From Pictodentalium vernedei (lineage: Eukaryota; Mollusca; Scaphopoda; Dentaliida; Dentaliidae): 64,000 nucleotides of DNA. Position numbers and translations under genes: made by a program. How positions within the stretch are numbered: position 1 is the stretch's first letter; the number at the start of each line of letters is the position of its first letter. Shown here piece after piece: positions 36,268-49,200 of this stretch. Below the pieces are notes generated by a model. It was not told the origin of the DNA and did no database searches. It saw only the letters and a program-made list of their open reading frames with translations. The stretch lies in the NCBI GenBank assembly GCA_031216915.1, contig CM062294.1:391583217-391647216 (forward strand), in the 5' to 3' direction.

Positions 36268-38495
36268 AGCTCACCTGACTGAAAGACAGTGGCAGCTTTT
36301 GGCATTGGGTGCCCGGTGGCATCTGTTAACTTTTGAAACTTGTCTTCTTCAAAACCACTTAGGCAAATTCAAACATATAAGGCACAGACCATCTTTGGAG
36401 TATATCCTTTCTAGTTTGTTCAAATGAAGCTGCTGCCATCTTTGGGCTGTGACCCCAAAAGCCTAAAAATCTTTTATATTTGGTATGGAACTTCCTTTGG
36501 TGGTGATGATTAAATTTTGTTCAATGGAAGTTTGTTGGTCAATATAAGGTCACTCTGTGGGAGCATGTCCATTTTGGGCTCCAACCAAAATTTGTATTTC
36601 ATGAACTGATCTGCTGATTTGAACTAAATTTGGCATGTAGTATAATTGGGTCATAAGTACTTGATCGATGCCCCAACATTTTTTTTCACAGCCCCCTGGA
36701 ATCACCAAGAGCTAAAAATTGAAAATGAAAAAAATTCAAATGCCCATATTTAAAAAACTTCACAGACCAGAATATTGTTTTGGGGATGCAGCTTCCTTGG
36801 GACCAGTTTGTTAAGGTGTGGAAATATTATTGATATTGGTAACAGAAAGAAATCTGAGAATCAGCAACAATAACTATGAGTTTAACTATTCTGAAATTTA
36901 ATTTTAAAAAAATTAATATAAAAAAAAACGATACAAAGATCTTTTACACTAATTGGTTTACAGAAAATTAAAACAGTGGTACTTATCAATTATTGAATTA
37001 GTCCAAAGTACAGTTTGACAGAATCCAGTAATCCAGTGGTGAAGAATCTTGTGAAGAAAGTTACCAGCTGGTAGTATTAAATCCAAGAATGTCTCTTCAG
37101 AAACAGTATCCCATAGATTTGTAATAAAATTTTCACTTAGAAATTTCAGCAGTCTCCAATAAAATATAATAAAATGCTCCACAAAATTCAAATGGAGTAA
37201 AAATCCAAGAAGTATTGGTGCCACAGGTAATCTCCAAATAATCCAGTAGAATCCTGGCTTTTCACAAAATAATATTCTGTTTCGCAGAAAGTATAAATTC
37301 TCTTTTCCAAGACGGAACAAATTCTCTTCAAAAGTCTCTTTTTTGGAATCAGTCTTCCAAATTCACGAAGAAACACTGCTTCTATAATAAATGCACTGTC
37401 CTAGAACAATACTAATCTCCAATGGAAACAACTGCTGTGTTTTAACTGAAGTGAGTCTTTCTGAAATGGCTTTCTAAAAATGAGTTTTTGAATTCTGTTG
37501 ACAAACCTTTATATAGTAACCAGATAGAATGTTCCAGAAGATGAAAATTCTTCAAAGTTCTAACAGTTTCTAGGGGATTCTGTTAAAGTTCAAGTAAACA
37601 AGGTTATTGACCTACTTAAGCAATTAAACAATCAACAGCTATATATTAGTGTAACAAAGATGTAAACAAAGGTCACTCAGTGCAAATGAGTCAGACCAGT
37701 CAGAAAATGCAGAAATAAAAATATCTATCTCATATAATATTATCAATTAAGGATATATATATATCAATCTCAATATAGTATGGGGGCCATATAACAAGTG
37801 GAATAAAATGGACAAAAAAATTGTTATTGGTTATGTCATGGGGTGCATATGGGGATGCCCATTTTAACTCTGTTGGCAATGGGGAAAATCCTAAGTCATC
37901 ATCTTTCTTGTTCTCCATCAACTAATTTGAAAATTTGGCATGTGGTGTAATTGGGTCATAATTACTTGATTTTGATTTATGCCCGAAATTGTTTTTTGCT
38001 GCCCCATGGGAACCCCAGGAGCTAAAAATAGAAAAAAAATTCAAACACCCTTATTTCAAAAACTGCATGGACCAGAATATTGTTTTTTGGTATGAATCTT
38101 CCTTAGGACAAGTGGAATCAGATGGATCAAAAAAATTGTTATCGATTGTGTCATGGGGTACCATATGGGTATGCCCATTTGAACACTGTTGGAAATGGGA
38201 AAATGCCAAGTCATTATCTTTCTTGTGCTCTAATTTGGTACAAATATCTTGGTGGAGTGTACTCTTTTGATTTTTTTCCCCAAACGTTACTATGCCCATT
38301 GGGGTGTGGATAATGCCCCATACGCCTAAAATGCTTTAAAAATCATCTTCTGATAAGTCATTTGCAATAATACTTAGATTTCTGATGTGGAACCTAATTT
38401 AGTGATGCAGATTCAAGTTTTCTCAAAGGAACTCAGTAGTTAAAATTTGGTTTCTTTGTGGAAGGATGCCCATTTTAGGCTTCACTCAAAATTTT
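36268..38495 (+). mobile_element. Partial E-type pearl/HINE-like element E4, interrupted by a solo LTR
   Basis: The 5' end after TTTTG reads AGCTCACCTGACTGAAAGACAG as in E2 and E3. It has an E-type interior (GAACTAAATTTGGCATG, GGAGCTAAAAATTG, CAGACCAGAATATTG). No 3' hairpin is found before F begins at 38496, so the copy is truncated or its end is displaced. Two related blocks, 36600-36800 and 37925-38120, lie to either side of the LTR. Confidence 0.5.
36809..37796 (-). mobile_element. Probable solo LTR (988 bp)
   Basis: Terminal inverted TGTTA...TAACA, the usual TG...CA pattern of LTRs. The flanks AGTT and AGTG suggest an imperfect short target duplication. E4 sequence GGGACCAGT continues as GGAATAAAATGGAC on the far side, as in the related block at 38110. 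On the minus strand a TATA-like TATATAAAGG lies at about 37509-37518. A 120-codon open frame on the minus strand has no recognisable domain. No internal coding region is present. The fossil cannot be assigned to Gypsy, Copia or BEL from this sequence. Confidence 0.5.
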
Positions 38496-38851
38496 TAACT
38501 CAACTTTACAAAGTCAAGCTGAGCTATTGCCATCACATCTCGACCGTCGGCATAAGTACATACATACGTATGTCCAGGCGTTTGTGCGTACGTCCACAAT
38601 TTCCTTTGGCACACCTCACAGGTTGCATTTATGATCAGATCGCTTTGAAACTTGGTATGCTTGTTTGGGGTAACATCTAGATGAGAGCTATCGATTTTTA
38701 GCTCACCTGACTGAAAGTGAGGGTGAGCTATTCTGATCACTTTTCGTCCGGCGTCCGTCGTGAAGGTGGTGTTTGGGCTTTTTCTCCCAAACCACTGGCC
38801 GCATATTAATGAAATTTCATGTGAGAAGGGGTTATGTATGCGGACTTTGAT

Positions 38852-39054
38852 ATTTTTATACTGTACCAATGACCCAGACATAGCTGGTGCTAACTCTTAA
38901 AATATAGGGCCAAACACAAATTTTGCCCCCCAATCCCCAAAATTTGCATCTAAAACTAAAGAAAACATGTCCTGAAAGGCCCTCCACACCTCGCCCCCAC
39001 TGCGCATGCGCAGTGTCAAGGACGTTCCGAAATTGGCGCCATTTATCATTCTAA
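38852..39054 (+). repeat. Left inverted terminal repeat of A5
   Basis: Variant CACCTCGCCCCCACTG, found also in A6 but not in A2 or A3; matched at 45612-45840. Confidence 0.9.
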
Positions 39055-42000
39055 GTTTGGCCCTTCATCAGTTAACATCTGACTGATCTTTGTGCTTTTA
39101 AATCTCAGTTTAAATGATGCCAGACACATAAATATTAGTGAAATGGTGATTCTAAGGAGGATAGAAAAGGAGGAGAGGAAAAGAATGTGTGACAGAATAT
39201 TATCAGGGCTGTAACTTAAAATTTTTTAATGAAATTATGTTAAGTTACCTATTTTCAAGGCAGCAGCCATTTTGTTGTCATTCTGATTATTTAGTTACAC
39301 TGTTTTTTCAAGTGTTTTTCCTCTCTCCCTGTCCTTTAATTCCCCCTTGCTATTCTCCCATGCTTTTGGCATAGTTTCTGTAATTATTATTACTAAAATT
39401 TCTTGGGAGTTTTAGCTTAATAACAGAATGAATTCTGTTTTTTCCCCATGTTTACGTCTTCACCTACGGGTGGTTAGGCGTTGTGTTCTGCATCTACCAT
39501 CTGATGTTCTGCAGTTTCTTCCCTGGAAGTCTCTGTTTTGCATCAGATGGGGTATTTTTGGTAACTGATTTCGGGCCTGGGTGCCTGGAGTCTTATTTTA
39601 GTGTTTTTACACTCATTGTTTACATTTACAACAGCCCTCTGTGTGAGGGGGGGATTTCTAAATAATAATATCTTTATGTTATTTTAATCATAACTAGATA
39701 CATTATTATTGTTCGTAAGTGTTGAATAAATTGTTTAAAATATTTTTAAAATTTTTGTCCACACTTAGGCTTGGGATCCATTGGGGCTCAACGTTACTTT
39801 TCAGAAACTTGGGCTGTTCTGAAAAAATATTTTTTCAAAATATTTTGATTTCAATTATTTTTTCTATATTAATGGATCATATTATTATTATGTATTTTGA
39901 TTGCCAGGGGTTAGTGCGAGTACCAGGACTTGTTTTCTTTTCACATTGAAAGGATATTGATCAATTGTTTTAAGAGGAAGTCTTCCTCTGACCTTATTTT
40001 CATTCTATATGTGGTCAGTGTACTCGCATTAACTCCTGTTCTGTATCGTATGATTTCGATGACAATATGGGAAGCGTATGTCACGGTATGTTGTTGGGGA
40101 TTTGGACACTCCGGTCCTTTCCCCGCAGGGTCACTCTACTTTATCAATTTCTATTTCAGACGATCAAGATTAGGGTGATGTATCTGTGATGTCTTCCAAC
40201 AGTGTGCCTCCGTCGTCACAATTATGAAGGGCTAGCGGAAAAGTGCTCATGTAATACGCCAATTGCCTAAGAGGACCCTAGTAGGTTCGACGGCCTTTGA
40301 CGTCCGCTAGCTCGCCCGGTGTAGCGTCCATTCACCGAATGGTTCGGCAGCCGGGTTCGTCCGTTGCGGTCTAGAAGGAATTTTGGGGTGATGCGAGCAC
40401 TATAAAATTAACTTAATGCACACCCAGTGACGGCGGATCGGAGGGAGAACGGAGGAAGCCTTTTAGTCCGGTTCATAGCTCGTTCCGGTCCATCCGGACG
40501 GCAAGCGAGAGAGGCCCCTCTCTCGTTCAACAACATCTGGCCCCAGATGTTGTGGTACAAATGTGTCGTTAGCGGAGCATACGTCCGTCGCTCGGGACGC
40601 TCCGTTGTATAGGCAGTCCGCTGAGACTGCTAAGGCTTCCTCTTCTCGTCAGCGCACACGACCGCACCTTGGCTGCGTGACCGCCGATATTTTACCAGCT
40701 TCGCCGATCAAGGATTCTTCGGCGACCAGGTCACACCATCCGGCAGCCAGGGATTCGAGACCGATGGACTCCGGACGTGCGCATAGGAAGTATGCGGGAG
40801 CCATCTGATGCGGAGCTGCCCTCGGCGAAGCACCGATAGACTGCACCTCCGCAGGTCTCGACGCCGGACATTCTTGTGCACATAGCACAGCTTATCGCAG
40901 CATCCCAGCTGCCGACAGAAACGGCGTCGGATCGAGAATTATCCGACAGCGCTGGGTCGGTAGCCGGGGACTCGAGGCCTGCAGACTCCGGACGTTCGCA
41001 TAGGAAGTGTGCGGGAGTCAACGTACACGGAGCTTCCAGCGGCAATGCATCGTAAGTCCGCTACTGCACAGGCCTCGGGAACGGACGTGCTTTCCTTAAT
41101 AGCACAGTTTATCGCAGCATCCCAGCATCAACTGAATCTGTCGCATATATTTTATCCGACGATGCTGGGTCGGGACGCTCCGCGGAAGCGGGTACGGACG
41201 TCCGAAAGTTTCATCCGGTCCGACGGGATACCGAAAGGGATTCGGTGGATTTCAAGCTTTCCCTTTCGGAACAACATATGCTGCGATGTCGGATAAGAAA
41301 CTGATAGCGTCGGTGGACTTAGAAATTTTTGGTTCGGTTCAGGGACATCGTCCCTCAGTTCCGACATAGTCCAATAATGTCACACAAACTTTCGAATTAT
41401 TGAACGACGCTATATATATTATTATTTTATGCTTGCTATCCAAGCATTTCTGGTTTCTTGTTCGAAGAGTTATGGAGATGTCTTCAAAAGTGTGCCTCTG
41501 TCGTCATAGTTAATGAAGAGTTAGCGGCAATAAGTGCTCATGGAATATGTCTATCGCTTACGGAGTGACATTCGCTAGCTCACCCGGTGTAGCGTACATT
41601 CATCGAATGGTTCGGCTGCCGGGTTCGTCCGTTGCGGTCTAGGAAGGAGATTTGGGTGATGCGAGCACTTTAATTACTTTAGTACTCACCCAGTGACGGC
41701 AGATTGAGGACGGATTGGAGGAAGCCAACAACATAGGGGACCGCATGTTGTGGTTCAGATATTTTACATTCGGAGCATATGTCCGTTGCTTGGGACGCTC
41801 CGTTATATTGACAGTCCGAGAGACTGTCTTTAATGCTTCCTCATCCTCACAGCAGGGCACACGACCGCACATTGGCTACGTGACCTCGAGTATCCGATCA
41901 GTTTCGGCATTCAGTGATTCCACAGCGAATAGGTCGCGCCATCCGGTAGCCAAAGGACACGAGGCCTATACACTCCGTTCGCTCGCATATTGGAAGTATG

Positions 42001-45000
42001 CACGCGGTAACGATCTCGGAGCTTCCTGCGGCAATGCATCGTAAGACCGCTGCTCCTCAGGCCTCAGTGACGGACGTGCTATCCGAGTTAGCACAGTTGT
42101 TTCGCAGCATCCCAGCAATTGACGGTTTCTCGGTCGAATCAGGAATTATCCGACGGCGCTGGGTCGGTGCGGTCCGCGGTTGCATCAAGCTACGGACGAC
42201 CGAACGCTTTATAGGGTCCGACAGGATGGCGAAAGGGATTCGAAAGATTTCGAGTTTTCCCTTTAGTTGTATCGGAAGATGCCTTTCATATCTTCTGGCA
42301 TTTCTTCCAGTGATTATTGTTCGGACTTCATTGCTGCGATCTTGGATAAGAGACTTATAGCGTCATTGGACTCGGATTTTTCGATCGGTACAGGGACTTT
42401 GTCCCTGACTTACCGACGCAGTCCAATATTGTCATTACAACATGTGTTTTATTTTTCGACGCTATATATTATATATATATACAAGCCTGCTACTAAGCAT
42501 GATAGTTTAGTTTCTTGTCCGCGTGGCTCATTTCTGCCATTTTATCTTTTTTACATATAGTTTATTTTGGCAGAGCAGGGCATACCGAGAGTTCATATGC
42601 GTCTAGACGGTGTGATTAAAGACTGCATATATTCTTTTTCGCCGTTTATGTCTTTTCCAATTTCAATGTTGGGAACGACATTATGTATAGTAGACTTAAC
42701 TTAGACGCTTTATTATACGTATTCCGCCTTACTGAGGCGTTATCATTACGTCTTCAAGAAAAGATTTACGGGATATTATTCTCAATGTAATTTCTTTTGA
42801 GGGCAGTAGTTTGTTCACGTATAACTCCGCCCTTCAGTGGCTGATTGGAGTTGGTTAGACGTGATGCAGCCCTAGCTACATCCACGCGTGGATAGTAGGT
42901 TAAGAACTCTCTCAGAGTCGCTTCGTTCTCGGAGGAGCTTCTCTTCGACGGCAACTTTCCGGCAATCCATGAATTGCTTGATTTTTACATTCTCTTGTCT
43001 ATCTAGTGTTACAAGAGATTCAGACTGGGGCAAACATTCGGTGGTTGACTCAGAGAGTGCCGCCGCAGTTGCCGGACCCTAGTGTGGCTGTTATGACGGT
43101 TGCCAGTCAAACAGATTGGGATATTCTGATCCCTACGGATTCGAAGTGCCAGGGTCTTTGGGTTCCGCAGTCTTTTAGCTATCAGTTTAACTTTCGCGGA
43201 ATAATGTTTTTTAGGCTTGCTTTATGTCATTGCATGAACATTATTCAGAAACGCATGCCCAAATTCCTGTCCTTTAATTCGACAGTAGTGGCGTATCTCC
43301 GGAACCAGGGAGGCACTCTTTCGTTTCCGTTATTCAATTTAATGGAAAGAATCCGTCTGTTGGTTATAGTACACCAAGTTCAGTTTTGGTCCGTCATATT
43401 CTGGGTCGTCTGATTGTTTTATCGCACTCCCGTTCTCTTACGGGTCGCTTGTTGCTGTCAGAATGGACTCTCAACAAACAAGTATTTAATCAGATTTGCT
43501 ATCTATGGGAGCGCCCAATGATGTTTTATTTATGACACAGCTTGCTAATCAATTGCAGACGTATGTGTTGGCTTGTCCAGATCTCTGAGCTAATACTGTT
43601 AACGCTCTATTGATCTATAGGACGGAATGATAGGATACGCGTATCCTCCGGCGCTGTTGTTTTAGCAGGTATTGCTAAGATAAACAACCACAATACATTT
43701 CTGTTGATAGCATCTCTATCTTCACAGAGATCATGAGTAATTTACTCTCTTGTCTACTGTGGATCTTAACGTGAAATCTTCCTCTATGTGAGGATCTTTT
43801 TTCACTGGGTAAATCGTGTCATCTTTATCACAACCAGCAAGGTCTCAACCTTCATGTATTCCGTTGTGTGGTCCGTATTGCATTGTAAGCACTGTACTGG
43901 ACGAGCTTTGGACGCGATTTCTTACTATAGGAGATCCTCTTCTTCGCTATTCTATGCGACTAAAGTGGAGGCTCTTCCGTCGTGGTGTAGGGATCATTAT
44001 GTTCATATGGTTGATCCCTCCATACTACGCATTGCTAGTTTTTAGTATACTTGTTTCACAAGATCTACTGCAGCCTGTTGTTATTTAGGTTATAGGTTTA
44101 TGTTACCTCATACCTATGCACTCTACGATAGTTTACAATTGAGTCTTTTGTCTCTTTATCTAAGTCAGTTAGTAACTTTTTGATAAATAGACTTAGAATC
44201 TTTAGATTAAATTCCTATACGGATTTTAACTTCGGTTCTTATTTAGCTATGTAATCATTTGAGCCTCTGGAAACAGTAGTTTTCAAATTCTGACCTTTTA
44301 GACAGTAATTCTGTTGGTTTCTCTTTTACTGTAGAGTCAGTGAGTTTCATGCACTATCGATGGATGATTTTCACTTTCATAGTTTCGGAATCAATACTTC
44401 CGTTACTATTTAGGTTGGATTGTTGCATAAGAGTTAGGCTCCTATTTCCGGAACCTATTATTTTAAGGTCCTTCCGTCTTCGTATGGGCATAGGCCTTTA
44501 CTCTTTCCGGGTACAGTTTATGTATTTATAAACAGATATCTGTTTATTACAAGGGCGTAAGCTTCTTCTGTCTTTGATGTCTAGTAGAAGGACGTTACGC
44601 TCCATTTTATTTTTAATGGATTCTATTAACTAGCGTACTGCTTATGGTATATCATTGGCTTAGCAGTTGTGCTTAAGATTTCGGCTCATGAAGTAAGAGT
44701 TCTTCTACTTCTTGGGCTTACATTAATAGTGTTGCTATTATAGATTTTTGAAGGCTGCTCATTGCGCTCAGCCATCCATTCATGAATTTTATCTCAGAAA
44801 TATCGAGTCCATTTCTGGAGGCCTCTATTGTTAGGTCTATTATCTACTGCTCAGAATATCATTCTCTTAACAGTTGCTACTATAGCTAGGTAGGCTGTCT
44901 GTTTCGGCAGTGTCTCCGTTCGGCTGCCCTCTTCGCTCTGGGCTATTTGACCCAGGGCAAGAAAAAGGGGGGGGGAGGGTGTTCCCTTGGGTCACCTGTT

Positions 45001-45454
45001 TTTACTATGAAAACAAGGGGATACCTCCTCCGGAGTTAGTAATTCTGAGCTGTTATTGGGATGGTTGTTTAGTGAGAAGTTTAAGTTTATAAAATTCATT
45101 CAAGTCTTAGTTTTTAAAGTATAGCTTTTGAATATTGCATATGTCAACGGACATGATTATGCAATTCTCACACACTTTTAGGAGTATAAGAGTCTCTATT
45201 CTCTAGACTTACTTTATTATTGGCTTACTTTAAAAATTATTAGTATAAGGATTATTGGATATTAATAGAGTACATGGATGTATGAAGCTCAATTTTTGGA
45301 AGGTGTTGTATCTTTCTAATTTATCATAAATAAGAAAGATACATGTAAGGCCTATTACTTCTTTTCCCTACAGGGGATGACTCTATTTTATTTTATTGAG
45401 CGTATTCCATTTTGCTCTATGTCCTTGGCCCTCCAGCCTTTTTACTATTCAGCT

Positions 45455-45538
45455 ATGTCTGGGTCATTGGTACAGTATAAAAATGTTAAAAAATTTATAG
45501 TAATTTATATATTTTTTATACTTACCAATGACCCAGAC
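45455..45538 (+). repeat. DIRS internal complementary region of A5
   Basis: Reverse complement of the joined right and left ends of the copy, as in A2. Confidence 0.9.
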
Positions 45539-45611
45539 GGGGATGGCCCTCCCAGGAGTTGGGAACTCTTGCCTCCCCGCTGAGTACATAGCGCTTACCA
45601 GGCACTGGTTA

Positions 45612-45840
45612 TTAGAATGATAAATGGCGCCAATTTCGGAACGTCCTTGACACTGCGCATGCGCAGTGGGGGCGAGGTGTGGAGGGCCTTTCAGGACATG
45701 TTTTCTTTAGTTTTAGATGCAAATTTTGGGGATTGGGGGGCAAAATTTGTGTTTGGCCCTATATTTTAAGAGTTAGCACCAGCTATGTCTGGGTCATTGG
45801 TAAGTATAAAAAATATATAAATTACTATAAATTTTTTAAC
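45612..45840 (+). repeat. Right inverted terminal repeat of A5
   Basis: Reads CAGTGGGGGCGAGGTG, complementary to the left repeat of this copy. Confidence 0.9.
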
Positions 45841-46068
45841 TTTTTGTCAAATTAGGTTTCGACTCACATTGAGCAGAGGGATGGGTAAAAAATGCTCCAA
45901 TTCTTAAAAAATCTTCTTCTCAAGAACCAGCAATAGCAGAGACTTGATATTTGGTATGCAGCTTCCTTTTGAGGTGTAGACTCAAGTTTGTTCAAGAGAA
46001 GTTGGAGGGGCTATATTTGACGATGTTAAAGGAGGTGCAAAAATTTTGGCCCCGCCCCAAATTTCTAT
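45841..46068 (+). other. 228-bp piece of E2 between A5 and A6
   Basis: It matches E3 near 59285-59457 (CAGCAGAGACTTGATAT, GGTGTGCAGCTTCCTTTTGAG with small changes). It contains nothing else. It shows that A5 and A6 are two separate insertions in one E2 copy. Confidence 0.75.
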
Positions 46069-46271
46069 ATTTTTATACTGTACCAATGACCCAGACATAG
46101 CTGGTGCTAACTCTTAAAATATAGGGCCAAACACAAATTTTGCCCCCCAATCCCCAAAATTTGCATCTAAAACTAAAGAAAACATGTCCTGAAAGGCCCT
46201 CCACACCTCGCCCCCACTGCGCATGCGCAGTGTCAAGGACGTTCCGAAATTGGCGCCATTTATCATTCTAA
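46069..46271 (+). repeat. Left inverted terminal repeat of A6
   Basis: Has the A5/A6 variant CACCTCGCCCCCACTG, matched at 52836-53064. Confidence 0.9.
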
Positions 46272-49200
46272 GTTTGGCCCTTCATCAGTTAACATCTGAC
46301 TGATCTTTGTGCTTTTAAATCTCAGTTTAAATGATGCCAGACACATAAATATTAGTGAAATGGTGATTCTAAGGAGGATAGAAAAGGAGGAGAGGAAAAG
46401 AATGTGTGACAGAATATTATCAGGGCTGTAACTTAAAATTTTTTAATGAAATTATGTTAAGTTACCTATTTTCAAGGCAGCAGCCATTTTGTTGTCATTC
46501 TGATTATTTAGTTACACTGTTTTTTCAAGTGTTTTTCCTCTCTCCCTGTCCTTTAAGTTCCCCCTTGCTATTCTCCCATGCTTTTGGCATAGTTTCTGTA
46601 ATTATTATTACTAAAATTTCTTGGGAGTTTTAGCTTAATAACAGAATGAATTCTGTTCTTTCCCCATGTTTACGTCTTCACCTACGGGTGGTTAGGCGTT
46701 GTGTTCTGCATCTACCATCTGATGTTCTGCAGTTTCTTCCCTGGAAGTCTCTGTTTTGCATCAGATGGTGTATTTTTGGTAACTGATTTCGGGCCTGGGT
46801 GCCTGGAGTCTTATTTTAGTGTTTTTACACTCATTGTTTACATTTACAACAGCCCTCTGTGTGAGGGGGGGATTTCTAAATAATAATATCTTTATGTTAT
46901 TTTAATCATATCTAGATACATTATTATTGTTCGTAAGTGTTGAATAAATTGTTTAAAATATTTTTAAAATTTTTGTCCACACTTAGGCTTGGGATCCATT
47001 GGGGCTCAACGTTACTTTTCAGAAACTTGGGCTGTTCTGAAAAAATATTTTTTCAAAATATTTTGATTTCAATTATTTTTTCTATATTAATGGATCATAT
47101 TATTATTACGTATTTGATTGCCAGGGGTTAGTGCGAGTACCAGGACTTGTTTTCTTTTCTCATTGAAAGGATATTGATCAATTGTTTTAGGAGGAAGTCT
47201 TCCTCTGACCTTATTATCATTCTATATGTGGTCAGTGTACTCGCATTAACTCCTGTTCTGTATCGTATGATTTCGATGACAATATGGGAAGCGTATGTCA
47301 CGGTATGTTGTTGGGGATTTGGACACTCCGGTCCTTTCCCCGCAGGGTCACTCTACTTTATCAATTTCTATTTCAGACGATCAAGATTAGGGTGATGTAT
47401 CTGTGATGTCTTCCAACAGTGTGCCTCCGTCGTCACAATTAATGAAGGGCTAGCGGAAAAGTGCTCATGTAATACGCCAATTGCCTAAGAGGACCCTAGT
47501 AGGTTCGACGGCCTTTGACGTCCGCTAGCTCGCCCGGTGTAGCGTCCATTCACCGAATGGTTCGGCAGCCGGGTTCGTCCGTTGCGGTCTAGAAGGAATT
47601 TTGGGGTGATGAGAGCACTATAAAATTAACTTAATGCACACCCAGTGACGGCGGATCGGAGGGAGAACGGAGGAAGCCTTTTAGTCCGGTTCATAGCTCG
47701 TTCCGGTCCATCCGGACGGCAAGCGAGAGAGGCCCCTCTCTCGTTCAACAACATCTGGCCCCAGATGTTGTGGTACAAATGTGTCGTTAGCGGAGCATAC
47801 GTCCGTCGCTCGGGACGCTCCGTTGTATAGGCAGTCCGCTGAGACTGCTAAGGCTTCCTCTTCTCATCAGCGCACACGACCGCACCTTGGCTGCGTGACC
47901 GCCGATATATTACCAGCTTCGCCGATCAAGGATTCTTCGGCGACCAGGTCACACCATCCGGCAGCCAGGGATTCGAGACCGATGGACTCCGGACGTTCGC
48001 ATAGGAAGTATGCGGGAGCCATCTGATGCGGAGCTGCCCTCGGCGAAGCACCGATAGACTGCGCCTCCGCAGGTCTCGACGCCGGACATTCTTGTGCACA
48101 TAGCACAGCTTATCGCAGCATCCCAGCAGCCGACAGAAACGGTGTCGGATCGAGAATTATCCGACAGCGCTGGGTCGGTAGCCGGGGACTCGAGGCCTGC
48201 AGACTCCGGACGTTCGCATAGGAAGTGTGCGGGAGTCAACGTACACGGAGCTTACAGCGGCAATGCATCGTAAGTCCGCTACTGCACAGGCCTCGGGAAC
48301 GGACGTGCTTTCCTTAATAGCACAGTTTATCGCAGCATCCCAGCATCAACTGAATCTGTCGCATATATTTTATCCGACGATGCTGGGTCGGGACGCTCCG
48401 CGGAAGCGGGTACGGACGTCCGAAAGTTTCATCCGGTCCGACGGGATACCGAAAGGGATTCGGTGGATTTCAAGCTTTCCCTTTCGGAACAACATATGCT
48501 GCGATGCCGGATAAGAAACTGATAGCGTCGGTGGACTTAGAAATTTTTGGTTCGGTTCAGGGACATCGTCCCTCAGTTCCGACATAGTCCAATAATGTCA
48601 CACAAACTTTCGAATTATTGAACGACGCTATATATATTATTATTTTATGCTTGCTATCCAAGCATTTCTGGTTTCTTGTTCGAAGAGTTATGGAGATGTC
48701 TTTCAAAAGTGTGCCTCTGTCGTCATAGTTAATGAAGAGTTAGCGGCAATAAGTGCTCATGGAATATGTCTATCGCTTACGGAATGACATTCGCTAGCTC
48801 ACCCGGTGTAGCATACATTCATCGAATGGTTCGGCTGCCGGGTTCGTCCGTTGCGGTCTAGGAAGGAGATTTGGGTGATGCGAGCACTTTAATTACTTTA
48901 GTACTCACCCAGTGACGGCAGATTGAGGACAGATCGGAGGAAGCCAACAACATAGGGGACCGCATGTTGTGGTTCAGATATTTTACATTCGGAGCATATG
49001 TCCGTTGCTCGGGACGCTCCGTTATATTGACAGTCCGAGAGACTGTCTTTAATGCTTCCTCATCCTCACAGCAGGGCACACGACCGCACATTGGCTACGT
49101 GACCTCGAGTATCCGATCAGTTTCGGCATTCAGTGATTCCACAGCGAATAGGTCGCGCCATCCGGTAGCCAAGGGACACGAGGCCTATACACTCCGTTCG

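Larger units (their letters stand above)
38852..45840 (+). mobile_element. Young DIRS-type retrotransposon copy A5, complete end to end (6989 bp)
   Basis: The ends are ATTTTTATACTG and TTTTTTAAC, inside E2 at GGACTTTGAT and TTTTTGTCAAATTAGG. The parts are the duplicated 5' block, gag-like near 42565-43050, RNase H-like 43050-43590, YR-like about 44115-44760, internal complementary region and terminal repeats. It is almost the same as A6, closer than to A2 or A3, as judged from shared terminal variants. It is broken at well over ten places; no RT core is recognised. Recent by its matching ends. Confidence 0.9.

Noticed and set aside
36958-37320. 120-codon minus-strand frame
   Set aside because: It lies inside the probable solo LTR and has no recognisable domain.
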